27,276 nucleotides of DNA. Source: Ophiosphaerella korrae. Taxonomy: Eukaryota; Ascomycota; Dothideomycetes; Pleosporales; Phaeosphaeriaceae. Shown here piece by piece: positions 1-10,030 of this stretch. The DNA lies in NCBI GenBank assembly GCA_028456385.1, contig JALNQF010000484.1, positions 1 through 27,276 on the forward strand. Direction: 5' to 3'. Under the pieces are notes generated by a model that was given only the letters and a program-made list of their open reading frames with translations, had not been told where the DNA came from and did not search any database. Positions within the stretch are counted from its first letter, which is position 1. Every line of letters begins with the position of its first letter. The position numbers and the translations under genes were made by a program.

Positions 1-3000
1 TACTTCTTATAATAGAGAAATAGAGTAGTAGTAATAAAAGAAGAATAAATAAAAGCGTAGCTAGAAGAGACTACCTATATAATAGACCTACTAATAGAAG
101 ATTTAAAGAGGGTAGAGCCCTTAGTACTATTAATCTAGGCTAAAGAACTAGCACTAGATAAAAAGACTACTATAGCTCCCTCTAAAGGACTAAGAGGAAG
201 TAAGAAGTAAGTTAGTATAAAAAGTATAGAGTATACCTAGCTAGATATATATAGCTATAATAGCTATATAATAATAGATATAGAGGAACAAAATAAAGAA
301 TAGAAATTTATTTAGAAATACTTACTAGTTATAAGTATAGAGGAAGCGTACGAAGACTAGAAAGAACGTAATCCTAAGAATACAAAGTTTATACTATTTT
401 AAGAATAGATAAAGTAATATATAGTTGTAGTAAGAAGAATACCTATAGAAAAAGAATAGTAGTATCTTGCAAGAAAGACGCGATAGATTAATAAAGCCTA
501 TATACTAAGGGTACTAATAGTATACTATATCTTAATAGAAGAAACACCTAGTAGAGATAAGTACTAGAAAGGGGACGACAAGGTAACAAACCTAGAGCAC
601 CTAGTATATTTTAAAGTATTATAGATATTATACCTAGATAAGAATTATATTATATATAGAAACCCTAAAGTAAATAATAGTATATAGCCTATAAGGAGAA
701 GAGGCTATAACTACACGAAAGTAATTCTAGTAGAAGATATCTAAGGATAGGAAATAATCCTAGAAAAAGGTTACGTAGTAATAAGACCTAGACCTAAGCT
801 ATTAAAGAAATGCGTCCTAAGAGGACTATAGTACAAATACACGTACAATAAATATCCTAGATACAAAGAATATAAGCTTAAAAAAAGGCTATAGCTACAA
901 AAGAATAGATAATTTACAAAATTACCTAAGCAAGAATAGCTAGAAGGTATAAGAAGCCTATATATTACAAAAATAGGTATATACTAAGGAAGGAAAGTAC
1001 AATTAATAATTAATAGTAGAGCTACAAGGAACTTTATATTAAAGAAGTTTATAGAAGTATAAGGAATACGTTATATAATAAAGAAATACCCTTAACAATT
1101 AAGTATAATTAAAGGAAAACTATTCTAAGAACCTATTAGGTTTAAAACAGTTCTCTCTACACTAGAATTAGAAGGGATAACAATTAAAAACATAGTTATA
1201 GACATAACAATAATTAATAATAAGTAAGAAATTATATTAGGAATGCTATAGTTATAGATAGCTAACCTATACATTAACTAGAGAATAGGCAAGATTAGTT
1301 ATAGCAAGATTAGTTATAGTAAGATAGAGAAGCTAAAAGCTAACATAAATACTTGCAAAGGAGAATTCCTAGAAGAATACAAGAAATAAGAATAGTAGCT
1401 TATAGAACCCAAAGACTATCTTCTAGAATATTAGCTATAAGATTTAGCAATAGAAATAGAAGAAGGTAAAGATGTAAGATAGAGCCTAGTCTATTAAAAA
1501 ACAGAAGAAGAGTCTAAAATTAAACGAGCATTTATACAAGATATAATAAAGAAAGGATAGATAAGAGAATCTAAATCCTTAGTAGCTTATAGACTAATAT
1601 TTGTAGACAAAAAGAGAACAAGTAATAAGAGACCTTACGTAGATTCCTAAAAGACTAACGCAGTTATAAACAAAAACTAATACCTCTTACTATAAATAGA
1701 TAAAATACAAAGTAGAATATAGAAAGTAAAAATCTTTACGAAATTAGATATCTAGAACGCCTACTACTAAATTAGAATTAAAGAAGGCAATAAATAGAAA
1801 ATAGTATTTAGAATACAATAAAGACTATATAAATACTTAGTTATACTATTTAGCCTAATAAACGCACTAGCCGCATTTTAGGAAAGAATTAACATAGTAC
1901 TAAGAAAATACTTAGACAAATTTACGTTTATATACTTAGACAACATCCTTATATTTTTAGAAATAGAAGAAGAACATATACAACATATATACAAGGTACT
2001 AGAAAGGTTAGTAGAAAACAAATTATTTCTTAAGATAAGAAAATACAAATTCTACATAAAAGAAACAGACTTCCTAGAGTTTATTATAGAACTAGGAAAA
2101 ATTAGGATTAACCTAGTAAAGATTAAGTTAATTAAAGAATAGCTAACACCTAAGAACCTAAAAGAAGTACAATAATTTTATAGACTAGCAAACTTCTATA
2201 AGAAACTAATAGTAAGATAGTCTAAAGATATAGAACTAATAATAAAGCTTATAAAGAAAGATACGCTATTTAAATAGATAAAAGAATGCAAGGAGGTATT
2301 TAAAATAGTTAAAAGGAAGTTTATAGAAAATCTAGTTATTAGAATATATAACCTAGACCTACTAGTAAAAGTAAAAACAGACGTATCTAATTTAGTCTAC
2401 AGAATAGCACTAATACAAGAAGATCTAAGAACTAAACAAGAATATTTAGTTGAGTACTACTCTAAGAAAATAAAGCTAGTAGAGCTTAACTACCTAATTT
2501 ATAATATAGAGATGCTAGTAATCTACAAAGTATTTAAATAATAGAGAGTATACCTACAAAGAGTAAAGTATAGAACAAAGGTCTATATAGACTATAAGAA
2601 TCTTATAGGATTTATAATAAATAAAGAATTATTATAACGCTATACAAGATAGTAAGAATACTTATTAATATTTAACTTAGAAATTATATATATAAAAAGG
2701 AAAGACAATTAATTTATAGACGCTTTTAGTAGAAGACTAGACTTATAAAAATAAGTAAGTATAACTAGTACTATTTTAGTTAAAAATAATAAAGGACACC
2801 TAATCCTAAATATACCTAAAATAGCTACGACACTTAAAAGGACAAGTAGCGAACTAGACAAATAGATTTAGAAAACAACTAAGAAAGTATCTAAAGAAAT
2901 AAAGAAATTAGAAATTTAAGAAGAATTTGTACAAGCCTATAGAAGAATATACATTCTAGGAAAAATTTAAAGAGAATTTATACAAAGATTCTATAAACTA

Positions 3001-4236
3001 CTAATATATAGATACTAGAGAAGTAAGAAAACACTAAATAGGCTTCTAAAGGACTATTATATCCTAAGAGTAAGATAACTAGTAGAGGAAGTACTACAAG
3101 ACTATATAGAATATTATAGAAATAAATACAATAGATACGTACTATATAGAATATTACAACTAGTTAAAGTACTAGAGTAACTCTAGGAAACGATAATAAT
3201 AGACTTTATTACAAAGCTACCTAAGTTAAAAAATCTAATATTAGGAATAGATTACAATAGAATACTTATAATAGTAGATAAACTTATAAAGTATACATAC
3301 TTTAAACTATATAAAGAAAAGAGTAAGATAGAAGTCGCTATATACTAGGTCCTAAAAACTATAGTTAGTTAATACAGTATTCTAGATAAGATTATTATAG
3401 ATAGAGACGTACAATTTACATTAAAACTATAGTAAATAATAATAGCGCAATTAGGAATTAAATATATAATATCTACAGTATACTATCTACAAATAGATAG
3501 TTAATTAGAATAAATAAATTAGATAGTAGAATAATATTTAAGATACTACCTTAACTATAATTAGAATAACTAGGTACAGCTACTACGTATAGTATAGTTA
3601 GCATATAATAGCGTAAAGAATATAGTAATAAGAGTATTACTCTTCTTTATAAACTATAGATTTAACTCTAGCGTATATAGAATACTAAGAAATTAGATAT
3701 CCTAGTCTTTAAGATAAGAAAACTTTACTAATAGACTTAGAGATATACATAATTAACTAAGATAAGATATAGAATTCTTATAAGATTAGATAGCAAAGTA
3801 CTATAATAGAAAATATAAAGAGAGACTCTAATTTAGAGAGAGAGAAAAAGTATAGTTAGTATAGAAGAATATTAAAAGTAAGAGACTAAGCTCTAAACTA
3901 GACTACGTTAAAATAAGACTATACAAGATTAAGAAGAGAGTTATACTAGTTATATTTAAATTAAAGCTACTAAGTAAAATAAGAATACACCTAATATTCT
4001 ATATAGTACTACTAGAATAAGTACTATAAAACGTAGAACTACTAGTATATAAAGTAGATACGTATAGAGAATAAGAAGAATAAGAAGTTAAAGAAATCCT
4101 AGTATATTAGTTTTACAATAGTAGAAACTACTACTTAGTAAAATAGATAGGTATAGACAAGAAAGGACAACTATAGGAAAATATATAGAAACTAGAAGAA
4201 AACCTTAACTACCTTAAGAAACTAGAGGACTTCTAA
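1..4236 (+). pseudogene. Copy A: RIP-degraded chromovirus Gag-Pol (5' part outside window)
   Basis: This is the polyprotein of a Ty3/Gypsy element and would carry out reverse transcription and integration. One frame runs from base 1 to the TAA at 4234-4236 with no net frameshift but dozens of TAG/TAA codons at expected Trp and Gln positions. Domains in order: aspartic protease (about 1003-1290; the usual Asp-Ser-Gly reads Asn-Ser-Arg at 1012-1020), RT (about 1530-2230; FTKLDI at 1735-1752, active site YLDN at 1933-1944 where YLDD is expected), RNase H (about 2370-2740; Asp at 2389 kept), integrase (HHCC region about 2980-3140 with Cys/His mostly Tyr; core DFITKLP and IIIDRD to about 3560) and a chromodomain (about 4087-4236, EVKEIL and YYLVK). 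Comparison with copy B implies that about 1.7 kb (LTR plus gag) lies to the left. A 15-nt tandem duplication at 1291-1320 is absent from B and C. It is non-functional as read. Confidence 0.93.
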
Positions 4237-4790
4237 AATTAAAACCCTCTAGACTACCTTATAGCAAACTAAGAAAATTAGCACTACTAGCGTTAAATAG
4301 AGAGGCGTTAGGAACGTCTAACGTAATAGGAGCTAGAATAGCCTAAATAGTATCCTTAAGGTCTATCTTAGCCTCTAAGGCACGAGACTATTTAGATAAT
4401 TTAGCGTTATTATAAGCTTTTATCTTATAAAGACGCTTAACACAAGAATAAAGATCTACTAGCTTATAAAGAGTTAGCTTATACTTAGCCTTAGCCTCTA
4501 TAAGCTATAATAATAGTATCTCTTAAGCTTAGTTAATAGCTCGCCCTATATAACTTAGCAAGAAGAGACTATATAGAGATTAAGTACTTACACTTAGTAA
4601 GAGAAATACTAGAGGGTATATACTTATACTAAATATTAGTAAGAATATACTTACTATAGTGCTTACTATCCTTTAAAGACACGAGACAAGTAAGCTTTAA
4701 CTAAGAGTAATAGGCGTAAGGAAACATTTTAACCCTATTACAAGTAATACGAGTAACAAGAAGAAGTTTATTACGCTAGGAGTAGGAAGA
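4214..4790 (-). pseudogene. Antisense spliced ORF downstream of pol in copy A
   Basis: Reading against the element, an ATG at 4727 opens a segment starting MFPYAYY, with Cys or RIP-derived Tyr at zinc-cluster-like spacing (C-x2-C-x5-C, then C-x2-C-x6-C if Tyr is read back as Cys). The second half (4521-4214) contains EAKAK, KIKAYNN, ALEAK and TLDVP and ends GFNFRSPLVS-stop. The halves are out of frame by +1. Removing 70 nt at 4591-4522 joins them; that segment starts GTAAGT, has TTAAC near its end and finishes AAG. From the ATG this gives about 147 codons with several TAG/TAA stops, as expected for RIP. Frame similarity reaches upstream of the ATG (to about 4790), so the true start may lie there. 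It matches the same region of copy C residue by residue. The function is unknown. The Cys pattern and charged tail resemble hypothetical proteins common in fungal genomes (from memory, unsearched). Confidence 0.68.
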
Positions 4791-4872
4791 TATAAAGAAC
4801 AATAAGTTAATAATAAACAAAGAAACTAGACTAATAACCTTAGCCCTAGGATAGAGGAACGAGAACCTATCT

Positions 4873-4886
4873 AGAAGAGAGAATAG
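4873..4886 (+). promoter_or_regulatory. Polypurine tract of copy A
   Basis: A purine-rich run (AGAAGAGAGAATAG) lies directly before the TG that opens the 3' LTR. This is where plus-strand DNA synthesis is primed in LTR retrotransposons. Copy C has the matching tract (GAGGGGGAGATAG) at the same place. Confidence 0.72.
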
Positions 4887-5326
4887 TGTTACAACTATAA
4901 CAAGAGGAAGCTAATTAGAACTAATTAGCCCTACTATAGATAATAACAATATATACGACCTATAGGGTAATAAACTTAATTAGGAAACTAACTATAATAG
5001 GGACACGTAACAAATTCGCGATTTACAATCTTAGTAAATATAAAGTATAAAGCTAAGTACGTAACAAATTTGTAATTTGCGATCTTAGTAAATATAAAGT
5101 ATAAAGCTAGCTAAGAACTTTAGGTATATAGTTAGTAGTAATACACATTATTAGGATAGTATTAGTAATTTAATCCTCTAACTATAGAACGCTACTACAA
5201 GATAGTTGTAAAACATCTTCTATTGTTTATAGTTATTGTAGATTACTACACGAACTTTTACTATTAACTTACAATCTACTAATACTCTTAGGTATTAGGA
5301 AGTCGACCCTAGTAACCCTAATAATA
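4887..5326 (+). repeat. 3' LTR of copy A (type 1, 440 bp)
   Basis: It aligns end to end with the 5' LTR of copy B (15896-16335), also 440 bp. It starts TGTTACA and ends ATAATA, where RIP would have changed a final CA to TA. Its first half (U3) holds a tandem duplication of about 54 bp (about 5008-5110). The second half is shared with the type 2 LTRs of copies C and D. The sequence after 5326 is the gag/protease of element E, so copy A lies inside E. Confidence 0.85.
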
Positions 5327-6721
5327 TATATACTATAATCTTAGACCTATATATTACTTTATTATTATTAGTAAAGCGTACCTAGAGCTTATAAGTAGTA
5401 TAGGTGTTCTACCTTTATACCTCTATCTAACCTAGTCTAAAGAGTTTAGCTTCTTAGATTAGTTTTAGTTATATTTCTACTATAGTCTACTTACTAACAA
5501 AACTAACGTTTACTTAAAGGTCTAGAATAACCTAAAGCTTTATTTCTAGCTCTAAGCCTAAAGCTACGCTATATATACGCTATATACCTAGTAAGATATT
5601 AATTAATCTACGCCTTACTATCTTAGAGCTAATAATAAAGCTAGGCCTTTTCTTATTTAGTTTATATAGACTAGAATATAGTTAAAGTTACTACTATAGT
5701 ACTTACTAGTATAGTATTCTTTTTTATAGTACTTAAAGTATTTAATAGTAGACTTATTTACTAACTTATTTTAGAGGTTCTTTGTATCCTTTTTTATTTA
5801 GGCTTTTTTTAGGTTTTCTTTACTTACGCTATTTATATAGGGTTCTTGTAGTTTTATTACGTTATATAAGTTACGCTTAAGTATTAAGCTTAAGGTAATA
5901 AGGTCTTCTCTTGTTGCTAGGACCTAATAATAGTTAGTAATTACTCTTTATAGTTTAGGCTATAGTTTTAAAAAGAGGTACTAAATCCTTTATTTTTCTA
6001 TATACTAAGGAAGCTAGTCTTTAAGGACATCTAGATATCTAGTAAAAGATCTTACGCTTTATTCTTTACGTTAAGTAGCTATAGTATACGCTATTACTAC
6101 CTCTAGGCTATAGTTAATAGGGTTAGAGAGTAGGTTTAGTAAGTACTTTTTAAAGTACTCCTAGGTAAGAGGTTTATCTACGTTTAGATTGCGCTTAATA
6201 TGCGTGTACTATTATTTGCGTAGGTCTCCCTTAAGGTATTGTATAGCCTAAAGGACTTTATCCTTTTCTACCTTAAAGTCCTAGAGTATAAGGTAAAATA
6301 CTATTTTACACGAGCAATAGTACTCCTAGTATTTCTTTAGAGATTTGCCTTTATATACTATAGGCTCTTTAGGGCGAAGCGTACGCTTTACGCGCCTGTT
6401 GTTAACTAGGGAGTCTACGTCGCGCTTTTAAGAGGTAATAATAGTAACCTTAGAGTTGTTTTTAGGGGTTGCGGCGCAAGGAGTAGTTTGTTCTTGTTCT
6501 AGACGTGTAATCTCGTCTTCTAGGGCGCGGAGTGTGCGTAGTTAGGCTAACTCGTCGCGTCTAGTGGTTGCTTCGCGAATGCGTTCTTCGATCGTTACTA
6601 GCGTACTTAGTGCGCGACCTAGCTGCGTGCTGCTTGCGCTCTGCATAGGGTCTCGTTCAACTGTCAACTGCGTGTTTTCTTCTATTGTTGCAGCCCGTCG
6701 TAAAGAGCGTGTCGTTGTCAT
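5327..6721 (-). pseudogene. Element E: gag and start of protease, interrupted by copy A
   Basis: Read on the minus strand from ATG 6721, the first 59 codons are open (MTTTRSLRRAA..., Thr/Arg/Glu-rich). The first stop is TAA at 6542-6544, and stops then become frequent. The body matches a retrotransposon capsid domain (LKGDLRK, RYLDVLKD, LITLSLILKRN). A zinc knuckle C-x2-C-x4-H-x4-C at about 5747-5692 has every Cys and His now Tyr. After that a different frame shows a protease-like stretch (about 5510-5330, VILD..VNVSFVSK) before copy A cuts it off. Gag packages the element RNA in cytoplasmic particles. Its sequence is unlike the A-D gag, so it is another Gypsy-like family. RIP is strong below about 6450 and weak above it. 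Confidence 0.82.
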
Positions 6722-6812
6722 CCCTAGACTATTAGCAAAGAAGTATTATTATGTTAAGAGGCAGCTAGAAGACAATAGTACTTGCCGTAGGCCACAAGAG
6801 ATAGTGAAGGGA

Positions 6813-6980
6813 TGACAGATAGTATTCGATAGTACTACTAGTATCTAAGGGAGAATAATACTTGCTTTACTCTCTTCGCAAGTATCGAGCCTTTTATGCG
6901 CCTGTGTAGCGCACCGGCCCCGCCCCCAACTCGTACCAGAGTTCACGAGAGTCTCGAGTGTTCGACGAACCCTCGTTACA
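6813..6980 (-). repeat. Possible 5' LTR of element E
   Basis: It lies about 90 bp upstream of E's gag ATG. Read on the minus strand it would start TGTAACGAGG and end CTATCTGTCA, with a GC box (GGGGGCGGGGCC) and a TATA-like CATAAAAG inside, the usual layout of an LTR promoter. No second LTR of E is in the window, so the borders are a guess. The following bases (TCCCTTCACTATC) would be the primer-binding region but lack the usual TGG start. Confidence 0.35.
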
Positions 6981-7892
6981 CGTAGTTGTAGAACTATTGC
7001 AAGAAAACGTGTCGCGATTTTAGTAGGGTAGCTAGATAACTAGTGTAGCTAGATAAGTAGTGAAACACATTAATTGTATTGCTTAATAAACAAGTATAAG
7101 TATACTAAGCTATAAGGGTCTAGTGTAATATCTATATACTTCTAGCTTACTAACGCTCGCGGTGCTTATAGTCACGTGCACGTAATAGTAGTCGGGCTAG
7201 GTGAGCTTTAGTAAGCCCTGTAACCTAATAGCTACGTATAGTAGGGTTCTTTAGGCAGCAATCACGTAGATCGTAACATATAAATAGAAGACTAATTGTA
7301 ATTTTTGCGCAGATACTATAATAACAAGGTATTTTTTAGATAATAGGATCAAGAGTTATTCATAAGTAATTAACTACTCTAAGTACATATTTATTACTAG
7401 TATATAGCCTATAGGGCTTTGTGCGAGGAATGTAATCTGTTTAAATTCGAAGTACCCCTAGTTTATCCTAGCACGAAGGGTATCTCAGCACATAGGGAGG
7501 GACGTTAAATTGCTTACTGTTACACGTGTAAACTGCTAGACTATGTTAATTTGACACGTGACTAGAAACGACTGCCGATTCGTGATTAGCTATCTTGTTA
7601 GGGGTTAGTTGTAATATTGTGAGCTCACGTAAGCGCATCTTGATTAGAGGAATCATCCCGCAAGTACTAAGTAGCGTAGCGATTACGCACAAATTAGTCC
7701 GCATATTAGCTATAAGAGCTGTGAACAGGCTCTAAGCGATATACTAGACTCGTGGACGTGTATGAAATCTGCGCCAACATCCATATAGTCGAAAACCGAT
7801 AGTAGCGGCCCTAATTCAGCTAAGGATTAGCTATCGCTATGAAGTCATCCACTTCGTAGCCGTTAGGTTAAGCAGCCATGCCATGGTAATAT
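6981..7892. other. Intergenic stretch, nothing recognised
   Basis: The base composition is moderately AT-rich and both CpA and TpG are present, so it is little touched by RIP. I see no reading frame with recognisable protein similarity, no tRNA and no clear repeat. The short segment TAGCTAGATAA is repeated with a small change near 7028-7058 (GTAGCTAGATAACTAGTGTAG). The last part may hold the lost 5' end of the ankyrin pseudogene that follows, as an in-frame ATG and a TAA lie just before 7893. Confidence 0.5.
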
Positions 7893-8576
7893 TTGTATTT
7901 AAGGACGCAGATCGACTTAGGAGTTCTCCTGGTATATATTATAATAGAGTCTAGAATTATCGGCATGGCTATCTTGCTAAGAACAGCTACAAAGTCTAAG
8001 TACCTAGGATTTTATCTGTTGCGGGGGTCGTTCCGTTGCAAAGGGATGTACGTTAGTTTCACAGACATTGTTTAATATTTAATCGAAAAGGAGGGGCTAG
8101 AGATTAACGAGCACTCTAGGGTTTCACTATTTGAGTCGTGCTACCTAGTAACGTTTATAACGGGGAAATGCAGAATCAATACCCTACTAGATCAGGATGC
8201 TGTTTATAGGAATGCTAATCTTACCAAGTTTTTGCTTAATGCTAGAGCAAAGCATAACAACGCCATCGAATTTGCGGCAAGGTGCAGATCGAGAACAATA
8301 GTAAAGTTACTGTAGGAGCATAGGGAGAATACAAGCGATGCCGTACAGGGCGCATTTGTAATACCAATAGACCGAGAAGATACTGCGATGTTTAATCTTT
8401 TGGAGGATTTTGGAGCCAAGCTAGATAACGATGTGAGAGCGGCTACAATCGAAAAAGCGCAGGAGGATGGACTTGAGTCAATGGTTAAATTACTAACTAA
8501 AGATATATATACATCCTCCGAAAGCTCTACTTCACTTTATCAGATTGGTCGTCACAGAGTTGCTAGTGCGAATTGA
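7893..8576 (+). pseudogene. Ankyrin-repeat protein remnant
   Basis: One frame holds about 227 codons interrupted by TAA at 8073-8075 and TAG at 8313-8315, and ends with TGA at 8574-8576. Similarity to ankyrin repeats runs straight through both stops: FTDIV-stop-YLIEKEG, VYRNANLTKFLL, NNAIEFAAR...TIVKLL, AMFNLLEDFGAKLD, VRAATIEKAQEDGLESMVKLL. These show the helix-turn-helix pattern with a [IM]VKLL second helix and about 33-residue spacing. Ankyrin repeats bind partner proteins; the original partner or attached domain is unknown. Both stops fit C-to-T or G-to-A changes in Gln or Trp codons. The part before 7893 is not recognisable, so the N-terminus is missing or decayed. The repeat dimer begins 32 bp after the last stop. 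Confidence 0.72.
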
Positions 8577-8607
8577 GTGGAGAATGGAACTGATTGATCG
8601 CCCTCGA

Positions 8608-9119
8608 CTATCATCTGCCTGCTGGCTGCTTATTGATATAATTCGTGATGTTCCTTGACTACTCTCCTGCCTCAGGGGTGCCCTTTTGCGCGCGTCACCT
8701 GATAGCTCCTCTCCTGTCACGGCCTTGTCAAAGGGATGCGCCACGGCTGAGTCGGTGCATCGCAGTTGAGTTGGTGCGCCGTGGTTAGTTGATGTGGTTG
8801 AGTTAGAGGCGAGCTAGCATCGCGCACTAGCATCTCGCACTAGCATCGCCAGATCGATCGTGAGATCCACCTCACCTCATCCCATCTGACTATCATCTGC
8901 CTGCTGCCTGCTACCGATATACTTCGTGATGTTCTTTGATAACTCTCCTGCTCTAGGGTTGCCCTTTTGTTGGGCATGCGCGTTGCCCGATAGCTTCTCT
9001 CCTGCCAAAGGCCTGTCAAAAGGATGCGCCGCCGTTGAGTTAGTGGCGCACTAGCATCGCGCACTAGCATCGCCAGATCGATCGCATCGTGAGATCCACC
9101 TTACCTCATCTCATCTGAC
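8608..9119 (+). repeat. Imperfect tandem dimer of a GC-rich repeat
   Basis: Unit a (8608-8889) and unit b (8890-9119) both start CTATCATCTGCCTGCTG, share TCTCCTG, TGCCCTTTT and GGATGCGCC blocks, and end with GCCAGATCGATC...GAGATCCACC and CATCTGA. Unit b lacks about 50 bp that unit a has in its GAGTTGGTGCGCC part. The right ends, read in reverse, start TCAGATGAGATGAGGT, resembling the left end of the insert in the Fot1-like element (TCAGATGAGATGCGT at 13755). That suggests a small non-autonomous element. Short open frames in it are not convincing genes. Confidence 0.65.
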
Positions 9120-9214
9120 AGTACGAGAATGACGATTTCGTCTGGGCCGGTTGTAAGTTCTCCAGATTCATGTACGTATCGGATGAGCTGGTTTACGAGC
9201 CAGCTCACGAATCG

Positions 9215-9583
9215 ACTCGGATGACGATTGAGATGGCGATCGATCTGGCATCGCGTGCGCGATGCTAGTGCGTGATACTAGCTCGTCACTAACTCAACCA
9301 CAACCACAACTCACCAACTCAACTACGGCCCATCCTTGGAGAGCCGCAGCGCCAGCCCGAGAATTGAGATCTTGTTCAGCAATCACATGAATAACGGCTA
9401 TTGTCAGTATGATGGCTCATTACGTCATGACCGAACTGCGTAGAGCCGATACATGAGCAAAGCACGAGACTCGAGATAACGGCTCTCAACCACCGAGCCA
9501 CGACGGCGCAGGGACGGGTATATAGATTGGAGGCAGAGCAGCAGATATGAGACAGAGCACTCAATCAATTCGATTCTCACCTT
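9215..9583 (+). repeat. Dispersed repeat R, copy 1
   Basis: This segment matches 13918-14269 in the same orientation. Shared blocks are GATGGCGATCGATCTG, CTAACTCAACC, GATAACGGCTCTC, CACCGAGCC, GTATATAGATTGGAGG, CAGAGCAGCAGATA and CAATCAATTCGAT. The start of the segment, read in reverse, also resembles the ends of the adjacent dimer units, giving inverted arms around about 9120-9220. A TATATA box followed by a purine-rich leader looks like a promoter. No coding sequence is recognised. Confidence 0.62.
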
Positions 9584-10030
9584 TACGCGCACGAGCTTTC
9601 GAGTGACCGTCGAATCTTACGAGTAGAGGCTGCAACAACACACCATCTTTCGCTGATAACAGGGTGCCGCAATTTTAAACCTTTAGAACGTCTCAGTGCC
9701 TCGTCGAACTCACAAACCAGGCCGTCACCAGCCCTTTGTCTCTATTAAATATATAACTTTAACGACTTCAAATAAGCCGCTTAATTTGCATTTGTAAAGT
9801 CGCTAACGTAGTTTTAGCTTTGCTTCTCTTATAAATTTTAAATCACATTAACGCGATAGGTCCTTATACGACAACACTTTAGGTAATAGATAGAATGGAT
9901 AATATTGCTATCGTGCCTGCTAAAAGATCCAGTAAAGTATTAAGTATAGTTGCTACAACGTAGTTTCTGAGGTTTCTCTAGGGCTAGGAAGAATAGGGGT
10001 ATACTCTTTTTTGAACCCAGCGCTGTAAGT
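9584..10030. other. Intergenic stretch, nothing recognised
   Basis: No protein similarity, RNA gene or repeat could be made out here. The sequence turns AT-rich after about 9745. It lies downstream of the minus-strand pseudogene at 10031-10728 and could contain its 3' untranslated part. Confidence 0.45.

Noticed and set aside
1..4236. An alternative genetic code in which TAG/TAA are read as amino acids
   Set aside because: Stops sit at both Trp and Gln positions, and Gly-to-Arg, Asp-to-Asn and Cys/His-to-Tyr changes occur alongside. Directional mutation explains all of these; recoding explains only the stops.
6564..6815. Plus-strand open frame of 83 codons
   Set aside because: It is antisense to the lightly mutated N-terminus of element E's gag, which has the recognisable protein.
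8204..8419. Minus-strand open frame of 71 codons
   Set aside because: It is antisense to the ankyrin-repeat frame, which carries the family pattern.
8532..9070. Minus-strand frames of 70 and 76 codons
   Set aside because: They lie in the two copies of the repeat dimer. Their peptide similarity to each other follows from the DNA duplication, and neither resembles a known protein.
9540..9600. tRNA-derived SINE (box B-like ATTCGATTC)
   Set aside because: The box B match is imperfect, no box A is found at proper spacing, and no A-tail or cloverleaf is seen.
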